64,000 nucleotides of DNA from contig CM042020.1 in the NCBI GenBank assembly GCA_023525975.1, positions 17,261,001 to 17,325,000 on the forward strand, given 5' to 3'. The stretch comes from Smallanthus sonchifolius. Its lineage: Eukaryota; Streptophyta; Magnoliopsida; Asterales; Asteraceae. Below, one piece after another: positions 1-12,118 of the stretch. The notes beneath the pieces were generated by a model that did no database searches, was not told the DNA's origin, and saw only the letters and a program-made list of their open reading frames with translations. Positions within the stretch are counted from its first letter, which is position 1. Each line of letters begins with the position of its first letter. The position numbers were made by a program, and so were the translations under genes.

Positions 1-981
1 TTGTGGTATCCACATGCGACCAAATCGAGTCTTGACTTTATATTCATTATCTTCTAGAAACTTCTCCTGACCAGTCATTCTTTCTTTCTTAATATTCTCA
101 CCTTTTAATGCTTCGATTTGTGCGTCTCGAAGCTGGCTCATGAAATAAGGACTTATCACTAACTTATATGCTTTCACCCGAATAGGATGATGCTCTTCCT
201 TGCGGCTTAGAGCATCGGCTACCACGTTAGCTTTTCTGGGATGATATAAGATCTCACAATCATAATCCTTGACCAGTTCTAACCATCGTCGTTGCCTCAT
301 GTTTAAGTCCTTCTGATCAAACAAATACTTAAGACTTCTGTGGTCTGTGTAAATCGTACACTTTGTTCCGTATAAGTAATGCCTCCAGATCTTTAGGGCG
401 AACACCACCGCAGCTAATTCTAGATCATGAGTTGGATAGGTTGCTTCATGTGTCTTTAGTTGTCGAGAGGCATAAGCTATCACCTTTCCTCTTTGCATCA
501 GAACATATCCTAATCCAAGCTTGGAAGCATCAGAATACACCACAAAGTCTTCTACTCCTTCTGGCAATGCCAGAACCGGAGCTTGTGTCAATTTTTATTT
601 CAAAGTCTCGAATGCCTTCTCTTGTGCCGCATTCCATTCGTATTTCGATTTCTTTCGAGTTAGCTTAGTTAATGGGGGTGGCTATCTTAGAGAAGTCCTG
701 GATGAACCTTCTATAATATCCAGCTAATCCCAAGAAACTTCTAACTTCTGATGGATTCTTAGGTGGAGACCATTTCATTACGGCCTCTACCTTTGCTGGG
801 TCTACTGAGATACCTTCTGCATTTACAACATGACCCAGAAATTGAACTTCCCTTAACCAAAATGCACATTTTGAGAATTTGGCGTACAATTTTTCCTTCT
901 GTAAAGTACTAAGTACTTCACGAAGGTGTTGTGCATGTTCTTCTTCATTCTTTGAATAAATCAGGATGTCATCAATGAAGA
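1..981 (-). pseudogene. gypsy RT C-terminal half and RNase H
   Basis: The frame opens with the RT catalytic motif FIDDILIYS, then FLGHVV and the thumb (FLGLAGYYRRFI). A one-base expansion in the G run at 674-678 shifts the frame, and a stop lies at 595-597. Beyond it RNase H motifs follow: YSDASKLGLG, the ELAAVVFALK helix and TDHRSLKYL. Then comes the region leading to the integrase zinc finger, cut by the window edge. The catalytic Asp and Glu residues are still present. Three independent breaks (insertion, frameshift, stop) make it a pseudogene. Confidence 0.92.
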
Positions 982-3723
982 TGTGACACCAAATCATTTA
1001 GAGTTAACCTCGGTTAATTCCGTTATTTTGTTAACTCTGTTAGTACAAACCCAACGTGTTCAGTTAGTCCAGTTAGAATTTTTAGGGACTAAAACTGTCA
1101 TATTTCAAACTCAAGCTTATGAGACTAGAGGGACTAAATCTGTAATTAAACCATAATCAATTTTTGTTGACTTTTGAAAGTCAACGCAAATGTTCTTGAG
1201 CCCAAATCGTAGACCATAACCGATTTCTGTTTGAAATTGTAACGATTACACACGTTTAAGGCATTAACGTTCATCATTAAGCCTTTAATCATCGATTTTA
1301 CTGCGATTTAAGCCCAATTATAGACATAAATGTCATAACCGTCGACACCATGGCCTCATAACAACGAATCCGACCAAATTCGATTATCAACTCACAAATT
1401 TACACTCTGCGCACTTCAAGCGACCCCACTGAAGTTTTTGCACACCTCTGCTTCGTCGGAAAAGCAGTCAGTCTCGCCGAAGATCAAACCATGTAAGCCG
1501 CAATCGGGTTTTATTCGAACTCCATCAATTCATCATCAGATCTGGTAATCAAACATTTCCTTAGCACCGTTTCACTCTTTAGATCAAAAGCCCTATGCTA
1601 ATTGGGGCGTACATTGTCGAATTCAACTCAAACCGATTTTAGGGTTCTTCGGATTTTCATTTCAATCGAACTCTATCTCAGACTTTGTTTAAATTCAATT
1701 AAATTACACCATTAGAATTGCAATACTTTGTTTATTGATAACCCTATGCTAATTTGATCTCGTAACATCGAATTGTTCAAGATCCTGTAACTAGGATTTG
1801 TTCTTAAAACGATTTGGGGATTTCGATCCTAACAACTTTTTAAATACAATTAATATACATGAACAGATTCGCAATAACCTAATTAGTAAAAGCCCTATGT
1901 TTTCAACGATTGTTAATATCAGATTTTATCAATTCGATTCTGTGTTCTTGATCTAGGGTTTCGGCCTTTCAGGCTATAATTAAACGATTAAAGACTTGGT
2001 GTTTTTAAAATTAAACGAACCCACATATTCTCCTATACTCGAATTACAAAACCCCTTTATTGTTTTGATCAATCGTAAACGAAATCGATGGTTTGGGACT
2101 GGATTCAATCGTGCTTGTATATGGGAGGGGGGCTCACTGGAGTTTTGTGTTAAAACCATTCGGATCCGATGATTGTGCGATACCCTAGCGGGCGGAGATG
2201 GTTAGAACACTTGACACGCACACAGGAGACTCGGGTTCGAAACCGGTCTCCTGTGTTATATTTTTGGAGTTTTTTCTGGTATTATTTTAATATAAAAACT
2301 TACCCCTATATTATTGTTATATTATATTAATGTGTTTTAGCCCGGGAAACCACCCGTAAGCTCGGGTTTAGTTTTATAACCCGTGCTTAATAATTTTACC
2401 CATTTTAAAAATAATATATTTATATTGTTTTCAACCCATGACTATAATTAAAAATAATATATTTATATATTATTTTCGCCACGTTATTAAACAACGTGTG
2501 ACGTTTCAAACTAATAAATAATATATTTATTTATATTATTACCCACGTCGTTATGATCCGAATAAAAATAATGGTTTTATTATTTTTGTCACGCAATTAA
2601 TTATCGTGGTAATTCTCTAAGTTTAAAATAATATAATAATTTATATTATTTTTCTAGACCATTATTAAATGGTAGAAACACATGAATATATTTATTAAAT
2701 ATTATTATTCATAATTAGAGACGTTCGACACGAAACGTATGTATCTTAATTATTATTTTAAGAAATCCTTACTCCTGTGGATGAGTTCGTCTACTCGTTA
2801 ATCCTAAGAATGTTTTAGGACGTTCAAATCCTCCGTGTCGTCGTCACAAAAATCCCATTGTAGCCCTAACTATTATGTGTATAATTTTAGGGCATACGTA
2901 AGCCGTTCACATGCTAACACTTGTGGTTCCAATCTCATCCCTGTGTGGTACCATCTACTACTCAACTCAGGTGAGTTTCACGGCTCCTTTTACTGTTTTA
3001 AATTGAGGGAGAGAACATGTTACAAACTATTTTGATTATTGTATTTCATATGATATCACTGTGGAGACTAAGCATAACACACTATCATGAAAGTCCTCAC
3101 ACACATCGAACCGTTAATATGGACTTAGCGAGGTAATGTGTAGTAGTACTATTGGGTTTGACAAACCCCACCCGCGTTAGTCGCGCTAACTCGATTGGAG
3201 GTCGAACGGGTGAAATGTTGGCCTAAACACATTGCCAGAGTTGATAGACCTGGCGGGAGGCAAACAAACACAAACAGTCAGCTTCGGTTGCGAGCGCTTT
3301 AGTAAGACACGAACATAGGTTAGCTACCTATTGATATGCATAGTGAATGTACATAATCTGGTAAACGCTTTTATTACGATATCGAAACCTGTGAACTCAC
3401 CAACCTAGTGTTGACCCGTTTTCTTACATGCTTTCTCAGGTCATTAAGCAGGTGCACGCTAGGGTATGCATGGTGTCACATTGTTATTATCAATACAGCT
3501 CAAACATTCAAACACTTATTATGTTTTATGTTATTATTAGACTTGGGCGCGTTTGTTTTGCGCATTTACTTTCTTTTATTAACGTTTCCGCATTAACTCT
3601 GAACTTTTATGTTATGACATTTTAAGTCCCATATAGTGTCGTTTGAAGTAACTAATGTCTGAGATCCTGGTTTGTCACACACCAAACGGTAAAACTCCGT
3701 TAGTGGAATTTGGGGGTGTGACA
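982..3723 (+). mobile_element. Solo LTR (2.74 kb) inside gypsy RT
   Basis: The segment begins TGTGACACC and ends GGTGTGACA, perfect inverted ends typical of LTRs. It is flanked by GAAGA and AAAGA, a 5-bp target duplication with one substitution, and cleanly splits an RT frame. No gag or pol is inside, so it is a solo LTR or an LTR-like non-autonomous element. A second copy in opposite orientation lies at 18444 to about 24150. It has a tRNA-like module near 2190-2265. Small ORFs inside (2835-3035, 3408-3625) look fortuitous. Confidence 0.85.
2191..2265 (+). other. tRNA-like A-box/B-box module inside LTR
   Basis: GGCGGAGATGGTTAGAACAC resembles a tRNA 5' end with A box; 23 bases on is a B-box match GGGTTCGAAACC within a 10-bp perfect stem (CACAGGAGAC / GTCTCCTGTG). 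A T run follows. The opposite-oriented LTR copy keeps a related structure at 23045-23108. It does not look like a complete functional tRNA gene. Confidence 0.5.
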
Positions 3724-4033
3724 AAAGACAATAACGAATTTGTCTAACATTGGCCGACATACTCTATTCATGAGGTCCATGAAAACTGCCGGAGCATTCG
3801 TCACTCCAAAAGGCATCACTACAAATTCATAGTGTACATAACGAGTTCTAAATACTATCTTAGGTACATCTTCTTTTCGTACCTTGAGCTGATGATAACC
3901 GGATCTTAAGTTAATCTTGGAAAACCAACTTGATCCTTGTAATTGATCAAATAGATCATCAATTCTAGGTAAGGGATACCTATTCTTGATAGTCAGCTTA
4001 TTCAATTCACATTAGTCTATACACATCCTCGTA
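3724..4033 (-). pseudogene. gypsy reverse transcriptase, N-terminal half
   Basis: This frame has the Ty3/gypsy RT signatures NRYPLPRIDDLFDQLQG and FSKINLRSGYHQ, then MPFGVTNAPAVF. An in-frame stop lies near 4013, where the family has the tyrosine of IDYRELNK. The protein stops at 3724 because a solo LTR is inserted between the VIVF residues and the catalytic IDDILIYS segment, which resumes at 981. The target bases AAAGA (3724-3728) and GAAGA (977-981) are the duplicated insertion site with one mismatch. Confidence 0.93.
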
Positions 4034-4880
4034 CTACCGTCTTTCTTCTTCACGAACAGAATTGGTGTACCCCAAGGGGATACACTTGGACGTATAAATC
4101 CCTTGTCTAACAACTCTTGTAGTTGTGACATTAATTCCTTCATCTCTGTTGGTGCTAACCGGCTTAGCTTCAGGAATCAAATCGATTTTAAATTCGATCT
4201 CTCTCTCAAGTGAATCACCTAGAAGATCGTCTGGGAATACTTCTGGGAATTCTTTTACTACTGGAACTTGATCCAGTTCTTTCCCTTTCATCTCTACATC
4301 AGCTACATAGGCTAAGAAGGTTTGATGACATTGTCTCACGTAGCTACTTATTTTGGCCATTGTACATATTGTGATCTGGTTCCGTCGTTCACCAATGACA
4401 TTAACCTCCTTTCCTGTGGGCGTCATGAATCGTACAATCTTCTGATTGCATATAATCTTTGCAGCATGTGAAGACAACCAGTCCATTCCAATGATCACGC
4501 TGAATTCTTGCATCGGCATCGGAATTAAGTCGACGGGATATTCTTCATCTTCTATCAGTAGTCGGCAATCTCGGCATATTTCAGTTACTTCGCAGTTTTG
4601 ATCACTCGCGATTTCGGCTTTTATTGCCTTAGCCAATCTACTTTTATTGAAGTTTCTAGAGTTGACATATTTTAAAGAAATAAACTATCGACTAGCTCCT
4701 GTATCGAATAAAACACAAGCAGGTAGGGAATTTAAGAGGAATGTATCTGATACAACGTCAGGAACATCTTTCGCTTCCTCTGTAGTGATCAGAAAAGCCC
4801 TACCCCTCGGCTTTGGAGCTTCGATTCTCTTGACTTCATTCTTTGCCACTCTAGACCCTTCCCCGGTCTTTTCTGTTTGA
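4034..4880 (-). pseudogene. gypsy retropepsin-type protease and linker to RT (broken)
   Basis: The aspartic protease active site DTGA is readable on the minus strand at 4694-4705, followed by an in-frame stop where a serine is usual. Downstream, the 200-residue frame 4636-4034 has the familiar GMDWL motif (about residue 50) and the acidic VVKEFPEVFPDDL segment before RT. A small deletion with frameshift near 4165 removes part of the protease-RT linker. The enzyme would cleave the Gag-Pol polyprotein. Family membership is secure; function is lost. Confidence 0.85.
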
Positions 4881-5952
4881 GATTTTAGCTCAGGACACTC
4901 CCTCCTAAAATGTCATGGCTTATAACAGTTGTAGCACAAACGGGTGCCACTTATACACTGCAATGCAGTGTGTCCTGCCTTTCCACACTTCTTACAAGTA
5001 GTAGACCTGAATCGGCACTCTCCAGGGTGTCTTCTTCCACAAGTCTTGCAATTTTGAATACTTTTCTTTGGGGAGGAACCGCCTCCCGGTTTATTGAACT
5101 TAAACCTCTTAAGAGGCATAGGATAAGGATAACTTTCTCCTTCCTCTTTCTATCTCTTTCAGTCTGCCTTTTGAGCTCCGTCTCGTGTTCTCGAGCCCAA
5201 TCAATCATTTCCTCCATGTTTGAGCACTTGGACGGATAAAATCTCTAATCTGTTTTCAGAACGAGATGATATCTTGTCATCCACATCTCTTGAGTTGTTA
5301 ACAAAGTCGGACAAAACTTGGCCTTGTCAAAGAAGATCCCTGTGATTTCATCTACAGTCTCCGTTGTTTGACGGAGTTGAAGAAACTCCTCGGTAATTCT
5401 TTCAATTGCCGCTCGAGGGCAATAATTCTTCAAGAAAAGATCCTTGAACTCTTCCCAACTCATTTCCTTAATTTTGTCTCTACCTTTCTCTCTCTTCACT
5501 ACTCCCCACCAATCGTCACCTCTCTTTTTTAATTGGCTGGTAGCGAAGGTAACCTCATATTCCTTTTCACATTGACTTGTATCGAATGCCCTTTCTATCG
5601 AGGCAATCCATCTCTGACTTTCTAAGGGATTAATAGCTCCCTTAAACTCTAAAGGTTTACAGGTCATGAAATCGTTATATGTACAACAAGTTGACTTCGT
5701 ATCAACTTTTGGATTTCTTCCTTCTCCAATATGAGTAACATCTTTATGGCTTTCAAACCAGCTTTCTAATGAGTTTTGTAGATCTGCTTGTAAGATCGGA
5801 AAATTTTCATCGAATGCCTTTCCTACTTCTATTACAATTTGTCTCCGGATATTTTCCGGGACTTGCTCGACTTCGTTCTCATCATGAAGTGGAGAATCAG
5901 CTCTCCTGTGGCTTCCCTCATCACGTATTTCGTCGTTTTGATGTTCAGCCAT
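4880..5952 (-). pseudogene. gag: gypsy Gag with CCHC nucleocapsid (broken)
   Basis: The start Met at 5952 opens a 235-residue frame with an acidic N-terminus and a retrotransposon Gag core (FLKNYCPRAAIERITEEFLQL near residues 175-195, FKGAINP near 105). It would form the virus-like particle shell. After a stop at 5245 the sequence continues in other frames: a charged linker (about 5217-5130), then zinc-knuckle motifs CKKCGKAGHTALQC and the start of a second (CYNC) around 4915-5010. At least two frameshifts separate these pieces. Gag-like content is clear; the exact C-terminus is not. Confidence 0.85.
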
Positions 5953-6454
5953 CGTTTTGCTAAAACATGGTATCGTTTTAAATCACTCGTTCGTTTACCC
6001 TAATCATAGTCTAGGGTTTTATACTACATGCCTTTTTATCAGTTTAACCCTATTCAAGTATTCTAGGGTTTCACATAAGGCCCCATCTATGCATTTTATA
6101 CATATGCACATTCATTCATGCATTTTAATCATGCATAATCACATTCCCGACTTACTATCTGCTGACATAAGTTATCATATGATGTTTGCGATATCATGAT
6201 GGTCTCATACATTAACTCCAATACTGGCCAGGCATAAGGCAATGTATGTTACGTATCATGATACTCCCAATTATCATATGGAGTTTGTCTCATACAAAGT
6301 TCTACCCACGTATACTCACACATTTCTGTTTAAGCACCGGAATTTAAACATACATGCTTCCTTGGACAGCCTCGGATTGAATCCCTATTTATATCATGAG
6401 CACTTATGGTTTGAGTTTAAGTACCCCTTCTGATACTTAAATCCCTCAAACCGT
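5953..6454 (-). other. Gypsy untranslated leader between PBS and gag
   Basis: About 500 bases between the primer binding site and the gag start. No convincing coding frame; plus-strand ORFs here are short and unsupported. Confidence 0.6.
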
Positions 6455-6466
6455 GCTTTGATACCA
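6455..6466 (-). promoter_or_regulatory. Primer binding site of gypsy element
   Basis: On the minus strand TGGTATCAAAGC lies three bases inside the LTR end. It differs by one base from the common plant initiator-tRNA-Met PBS TGGTATCAGAGC. Confidence 0.85.
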
Positions 6467-6469
6467 ACC

Positions 6470-8372
6470 TGAAACATTCTACTTATCTCTTATTTTATCA
6501 GAGTATTTTATTACGAAAAACGGTCCCAGTTTGACAAAAACCTTACCATTAATTGGCTAAGGTAAAATTTTCATTTATAATATCATTGTTTTACAAAAGA
6601 TAATGTAATTACATCATATTACATATGGATCTCTAACTCCGACTGCTCCGTCCTCCGCCCTTAGAAAACGTTTTTGAATTAGCTTTCGCTAAGTAAGTAC
6701 AATGTGGTTTTCATTTCATTATGAACCCTTTAGGTTCTTATTATTGTTCATGTTTTCTCAGGCTCTCGGTGCCCCCGTGACCATCTTCGGACGTACCTCC
6801 GATCACGGTATTTGTATATCTTATGGGTGTGCTAACCCCCTCACAACCATCTTAGGCCGTACCTCCGGTCCGAGTATTGGCAAGGTTCTTATACTTGTCA
6901 GTATAGACCTCTTGCATTTGTCACGAAGACTTATTCATTCCTCAGCCCCGTAGGCTTGAAATGTTTTCGTCCTTCAACCCCGTAGGCCTTGAGTTTCCTT
7001 TTCTTTTCCTCATCCCCGTAGGCTTGGAATCTTTTTAGTTCTCTTTTTTATTATTTATTAAGATCCACCTTACAGGTCGGGTATCTTATTTCATTTGAGA
7101 CCTTGAGTATCTTAGACTCACAGGCTCCCAAGTGTATCAAGCATTTGTTTTCATTTCACGTATATGCTTTATTTATTTCTCAACCAGTCCTTACCTTAAA
7201 CTTCGTAACGGTTTCTGCACGATGCATTAAAAGGGTTTATATATAGGAAGTACCAGCATCGTATCCACCACCCCTTTAACATTTCGTGAGTACTCCGTCA
7301 TTCCATTTTAGGGTTTAGACTCGTTCCATCATACTCATTCATATTTTGCTTGTATCATCATGCATTCACATATTCATCATGCATCACATGTTCATGTATT
7401 CATCACATATTCATATTCGTCATATATTGTAAACTGGGGTGATTATCCTTACAGAGCAATACCTCCAACAGAGATGTTTCCAGGAAAGAGTGACGGGTCT
7501 AGCAGAGATTTATACACCATTCTTTCCTTAGATAGAACATTCCATTTGTCAGATAACTACATACCGGTTGGATGTTCTCCCGTACGTTTACTATAATTTC
7601 ACTACTGTATTTTAGTCTATACCCCTAAACATTCATAATGGTTTGGCCACGAAGTATCAGAGAGATTTATATATGGGAAGTACCAGCGGCGTATCCACCA
7701 CCCTTGTATACGTCGTGACTACTCCATTATTCCCGTTTAGTGTTTAGACTAATCTGTCATTACCCCGTACCCTCGATATATTTATAGCACATAACACATA
7801 ACATTTAATCACATAATTCACATAATAGTGACTAGGATACGGGTCCAATGTACTTACGATAGTTTTGGGTCGTTCCTAAGTTCGTTCCTCGCTTAAACGC
7901 TTCCCCGAACTCGAACCGCACTTGCAGCGTACCGCACTCGTACTTTAACGCATCGCACCAGCTCCTCTAATTCTTCCCATATCGTATGTGTGTGTAATAT
8001 GGTGTTTGTGTGGTGGTTATTGCAAGTGAATGGACTCAAACATCAATTTATAGGCAAAAATCTGACCCCTTAAAACGGAGTGTTTTCGCGTTTTTGCGGC
8101 GTGACGGACCGTTATGGATTTTGGCCTTCGTGACGGACCGTTACACATGGTGACGGTCCGTTATGACTCCAGTTTCAGATTCTCTTCACTGAGCTACCCC
8201 ATTTTCATATATTATGGCTTCCGTAACTCATTTTCTCGCCCGGGATATGCTTATGGAAAGTTTTGGGCTATTTCCGGTCAAACCCCTTTCCGTTTTCGAG
8301 TCCGGTTACGTTCTAGCGTGCGTTTCTTAGCCGCACGTGGCCCAACTTATTTTATGAGTTTGGGATGTTACA
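6470..8372 (-). mobile_element. 5' LTR of gypsy element (1.9 kb)
   Basis: In element sense the LTR starts TGTAACATCCCAAA (8372 downwards) and ends TGTTTCA next to the PBS (6470). A candidate TATA (sense CCTATAAATT) lies near 8044-8054. Upstream of it, at 8098-8175, three copies of a TGACGG(A/T)CCGT palindrome-like motif occur. The partner 3' LTR is outside the window, so the target duplication cannot be checked. Plus-strand ORFs at 6702-6953, 7360-7596 and 8114-8404 are not supported as genes. Confidence 0.85.
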
Positions 8373-8858
8373 ATCTCCCCGTGCACTATTTCCCTCTTTT
8401 ATAAGTTATCGAAAGTCGAGAAACTTCAAAGGTTATTTTTTTAGTGAAAGGTCAAATTACAACATCACGTTGCACCATGGAGCTTTACAAATAGAGCTCT
8501 AAACGAGCTAAATCATTTTTTAAATGCATTTTAATTAATTATAATAGCAAAATAAGTTTTTAAATGCTATATTTGGGTGGGATACGGTTTTACACGTTTT
8601 TACCTTTTCGTTAAATGCTTTTTTAAAGTTTTCTTTCGTTTTTCATGACATTCACTTTTACAACGACATGACTTTTTCGTAATCGAGCCGCCATTACCGT
8701 CACAACGTGTTTTTTATCTACGTTTCTACGTCCAGGACTGTGCGCCCCGCTGCAACACACGAGTAGATGCTCACTAGTTACTATATGATATGTTAATTGC
8801 TAATTTTTTATGGCTTGATCCTTAATTTCCATCCGTTTATTTATTATTACTCTACTAA
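8373..8858. other. Spacer, nothing recognised
   Basis: About 490 bases of AT-rich sequence between the gypsy LTR and a MULE-like element. No coding frame or clear repeat seen. Confidence 0.5.
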
Positions 8859-9962
8859 GAGTAAATTACACTTTTCGTCCTTTATATATAGAGCAAATTT
8901 CAGATATCGTCCTTTAACTAAGAAAATAATAAAAATCATCTTTTATGTTTAAACTTTATAACAGTTTACATTCTTTGGTCTAACGGGCGTTAGATTTTAG
9001 GATTAAGTTCAGACATGTGCAAGTCACGTGAGGGCAATTTAGTCATTATAAACTTTTAGGACCATTTGTGTAATTAACTTAAAGAAATGATTCCACTTTT
9101 TTACTTATCATTTTCCTTAATCTCACCATCCATCTGCACACCATCGTTCGAAGGTGGGCCTTTCTTTGCGATTCTTTGCAAGTGATCTGAGAGCAACATT
9201 TCATATACTTATAATGCTACTATTTTCTTACTTTTATCTATGTGAAATTTGTAATTTGAAGCAGAATGAAAGAAAAAGTGGGAAGATGGGAGAGGCCCAC
9301 TGCCACCACCGTATCTTGATAAGGTTTCTTCGATCTGCTATCACACCTAACCCTACCCCGCCTTGTTCGATTTAACAGACACTACCCCTACCACTATCTT
9401 CTCCGATCTGCTATCACACCTCTCAGGTTCTCGTGGTCGCCGGAGAGAGCAGGGAACGATCGCCACGGAGGAGACGATTTTAGGTTGTGGAAGGTTTTGA
9501 ATGCGGGTTTGATGATCTGAACATGGACGAAGGGTTGTATGCGGTAGCGGGTTTGATGATCTGAACAGAACATAGATGAAGGGTTCGGAGGAGAAACGAC
9601 ATGGATGAACAGAGATGGGAGAGGGTGTGACGACGGTGGCGCTTTAGATGATGGCGACTGACGGTTCTTCGTTGGGGAGGAGATGGAGTGCAGAGAATGG
9701 AGATGATCTGCTGATTAGGGTTTTATGGTTTGCTTTTTAATTTTTATTTTTTTATTATTTAAATAACCTTTAAAAGAGCAGGAAATAAAATAGATGAAAG
9801 GACTAAATTGCCCTCACGTGACATGCAAATGTCTGAACTTAACCATAAAATCTAATGTCCGTTAAATTTTAAACATAAAGGATGATTTTTGTTATTTTCT
9901 TAATTAAAGGACGATATCTGAAATTTGCTATATACTTAAAGGTTGAAAAGTGTAATTTACTC
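8859..9962. mobile_element. MULE-like non-autonomous element, 1.1 kb
   Basis: Long terminal inverted repeats of about 100 bp begin GAGTAAATTACACTTTTCG at 8859 and end as the inverse at 9962. TACTAA flanks both sides (8853-8858, 9963-9968), shorter than the 9 bp expected. Related termini at 12361 carry a perfect 9-bp duplication, which supports the MULE assignment. The interior (about 9280-9720) is richer in G+C, has CGCCGG-type runs and no transposase, so it may be captured host sequence. Confidence 0.72.
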
Positions 9963-9982
9963 TACTAATAATGTATAATTAT

Positions 9983-10413
9983 CAATGTTTTGAAACCCGG
10001 ACCGGACCGGCCGGTCGGACCGGTCGGACCGGGAACCGGTGGTCTGACCGGTCCGGTTACATGTGTTGAACCGTTTCTGCAGCGAACCGGTGGTCGGACC
10101 GGTTGAACCGGCGGTCGGACCGGAAACCGGGTGGTCGGACCGGTTGAACCGGGTGGTCGGACCGGTTGAACCGCTTGACTATTTTTTATTTTTTTTTTAA
10201 TCTTTTTTAAGTCTCTTGGCTTCGTATTTCGTAGGTAATTGTTAGTTTAAAATTATTGGAATTGACTTGTTGGTGGTTTTTTAAAGGATTAATGGCTATT
10301 TAGACTGATATATTTTTATAATATTTATGACGTCGTCCGGTTCTTAATTCCGGTCCGACCAGTGGACCGGTAAGGAGACCGCTTCGACGTCCGGTCCGGT
10401 TCTGAAAACATTG
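9983..10413 (+). mobile_element. hAT-type MITE, copy 1 (431 bp)
   Basis: Bounded by the perfect 8-bp duplication ATAATTAT (9975-9982 and 10414-10421), the hallmark of hAT transposition. Terminal inverted repeats read CAATGTTTTGAAACCCGG and CAATGTTTTCAGAACCGG. The termini are dense in ACCGG/CCGGT words, likely subterminal transposase-binding repeats, around an AT-rich core. No coding capacity. The sister copy at 16666 is in inverse orientation. Confidence 0.9.
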
Positions 10414-10421
10414 ATAATTAT

Positions 10422-11029
10422 GCAATTAGGATAGGTTCTGCTACCCGTACGTTTATCCTATTCATGTGTTAGGATGATTTTGGTAAATTACTTCTTGTAC
10501 ACACAAAATGATATGTACCAACAAATTTAATTTATCAAAGTTTCATTAGAAATAAACCAACTTCCTTATTCAAACAAGAAATTGTATTTACATTTTGGAT
10601 ACAAAGGATGTCGTTTGGAAATAGCATAGTTTTGAAAATATTTTATCATAAACTAAGCCGTTACATTTTGATCAAAATTAAATTCTTACACCAAATATTT
10701 AACTGTTTAATTTGTTTAGTTTTTAGGGTATCAATATTGTTGTATTTATTCACTAATCATTATCTCTCATCTATATTCTTTCTCAACGATAGATTTTTAT
10801 TTTATTTTTTTATTATTATTCTTAGGAATCAAATTGGGAATCATAATATAGATAGAAGATCAATGCTAGAACTTAGTATAGACTATTTACTTATGTTGTA
10901 ATTTTTTTAATTTGTATTGTTGTATAAGTTAGAATGTTTTATTAATTTAAATTGAAGTTAAGGAAGTGTTGATATTTATTAGTCTTACTTTTATAAATAT
11001 GACACGTTAACTTTTTTCTGATGTGTAAA
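10422..11029. other. AT-rich spacer
   Basis: No supported gene. A 97-residue hydrophobic plus-strand ORF (10608-10901) has the composition of random AT-rich DNA. Bases around 10985-11020 match 36090-36130, extending the segmental duplication. Confidence 0.45.
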
Positions 11030-11432
11030 AACAATAATTATTAATTTATCTAATAAATTATTTATAAACAAACTTCATATTATCTAATACTAATTCTATT
11101 AATTTTTTGATTGTATGTAAAATGTTAGTTTCTTGTAACTCTCATGACATGAAGAGTTGTACCTTTGTCTTTTTATGAATTTCCATGGATTCATATTGAC
11201 TAAATTTATGTTGAATATAATTTTCTTTATATAGCTAGTGAAAGTGTAAGGTGTCCAAACTTCCGGTATATAATTTCCTCAAATAGACAAAGCAAAATCC
11301 TAGTACCTTTATATAATGTCACATTCTAGGCCTAGGGTACACCATTTTGTTCCTAGGATACGATCTTTAGTTATTTAATGACATCGTTATTTGTTTTATT
11401 TCATGTGTAGTTCTAAAATACTAAAAAAAAGG
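11030..11432 (+). repeat. Segmental duplication block A, left copy
   Basis: This stretch aligns by eye along its whole length with 37672-38036 plus 38669-38695, for example around AACTCTCATGACATGAAGAG. The right copy carries a Helitron exactly where the left copy reads on without interruption. Blocks B, C and D also occur in both places. No gene is visible in the block. Confidence 0.85.
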
Positions 11433-11835
11433 CCTACGAACACGAACGGGAAGGATGAAAGTGTGTTGGTATGCTAATTCCTCATCTGAAAATCAGCCCT
11501 TCCCGTGGGTTCTTTTCTCAACGAATAAGTAATTCTAGGAATGAAACCTTTATATAATTCGAAAAAACTTGCTTTAGTATTAATTTCTCTAATGTAATTC
11601 ATATTTCTTTTAGTCATTAGGAACAGTTGTCGTAAAAATTACGGGACACGTCAATACGCTGCTAACCACCAGGACTAGACAAATTATAGGTTGCATTTGG
11701 CATATGGTCTTCAAGTGGTTAAGACATGAAAGCTAATAGAAATAAAATTCGAACCTAAGACCCAAACGAAATCATGTGCTTACCACTGTCTTACCATTTT
11801 AAAAGTTAATTTAATTTATTATTTTTTTTTGTCAT
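11433..11835. other. Spacer with tRNA-like sequence
   Basis: No gene. At about 11708-11768 TGGTCTTCAAGTGGTTAAGAC (A-box-like) is followed by ATTCGAACC (B-box-like), suggesting an old SINE or tRNA-derived fragment. Confidence 0.4.
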
Positions 11836-12118
11836 AACCTAAAGCCTAATCATCCAAATTTATTACTCTTGCTAAAAATAAATCACTTTTGATACCAAAA
11901 TCAAAACAAAAGAATCATCCGCTTCCTGGATTGACTTGAATAAATTGAGTTCTGTCAAGCTCGATACATTTCTACAAATAAAATAATGATCTAAAATAAA
12001 AAAAAATTAAAAACAGAATATATATATTGTTAGGTTTGTTTTATGGGCATCGCATTTTTGTAATTAAATATTCTTGTATCTAATTTTAGATCTGTTATTC
12101 TATTTTATACGTGCCATA
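11836..12118 (+). repeat. Segmental duplication block B, left copy
   Basis: Aligns by eye with 38886-39172; shared words include ACCAAAATCAAAACAAAAGA and TTTTATACGTGC/TTTTACACGTGC. Same orientation and same order relative to block A as on the right. Confidence 0.78.

Larger units (their letters stand above)
1..5952 (-). mobile_element. Ty3/gypsy retrotransposon, internal region (interrupted)
   Basis: The minus strand reads gag, protease, reverse transcriptase and RNase H in the order of a Ty3/gypsy element, from high to low coordinate. Gag starts near 5952 and the window edge cuts the element at the start of the integrase region. The reading frames are broken by stops and frameshifts, and a solo LTR (982-3723) sits inside the RT catalytic region, so the copy is dead. 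RT and protease wording resembles the Tekay/Del chromovirus group, but no chromodomain can be checked because the 3' part is outside the window. PBS and 5' LTR lie at 6455-8372. Confidence 0.93.

Noticed and set aside
363..727. Plus-strand ORFs over the gypsy RNase H
   Set aside because: Antisense to clear RNase H motifs; shadows of the real minus-strand frame.
2191..2265. Functional tRNA gene
   Set aside because: B box and partial arms are present, but no complete cloverleaf with anticodon arm is convincing.
10608..10901. 97-residue hydrophobic plus-strand ORF
   Set aside because: Composition is that of AT-rich non-coding DNA (Ile, Leu, Phe, Tyr); no motif or context.
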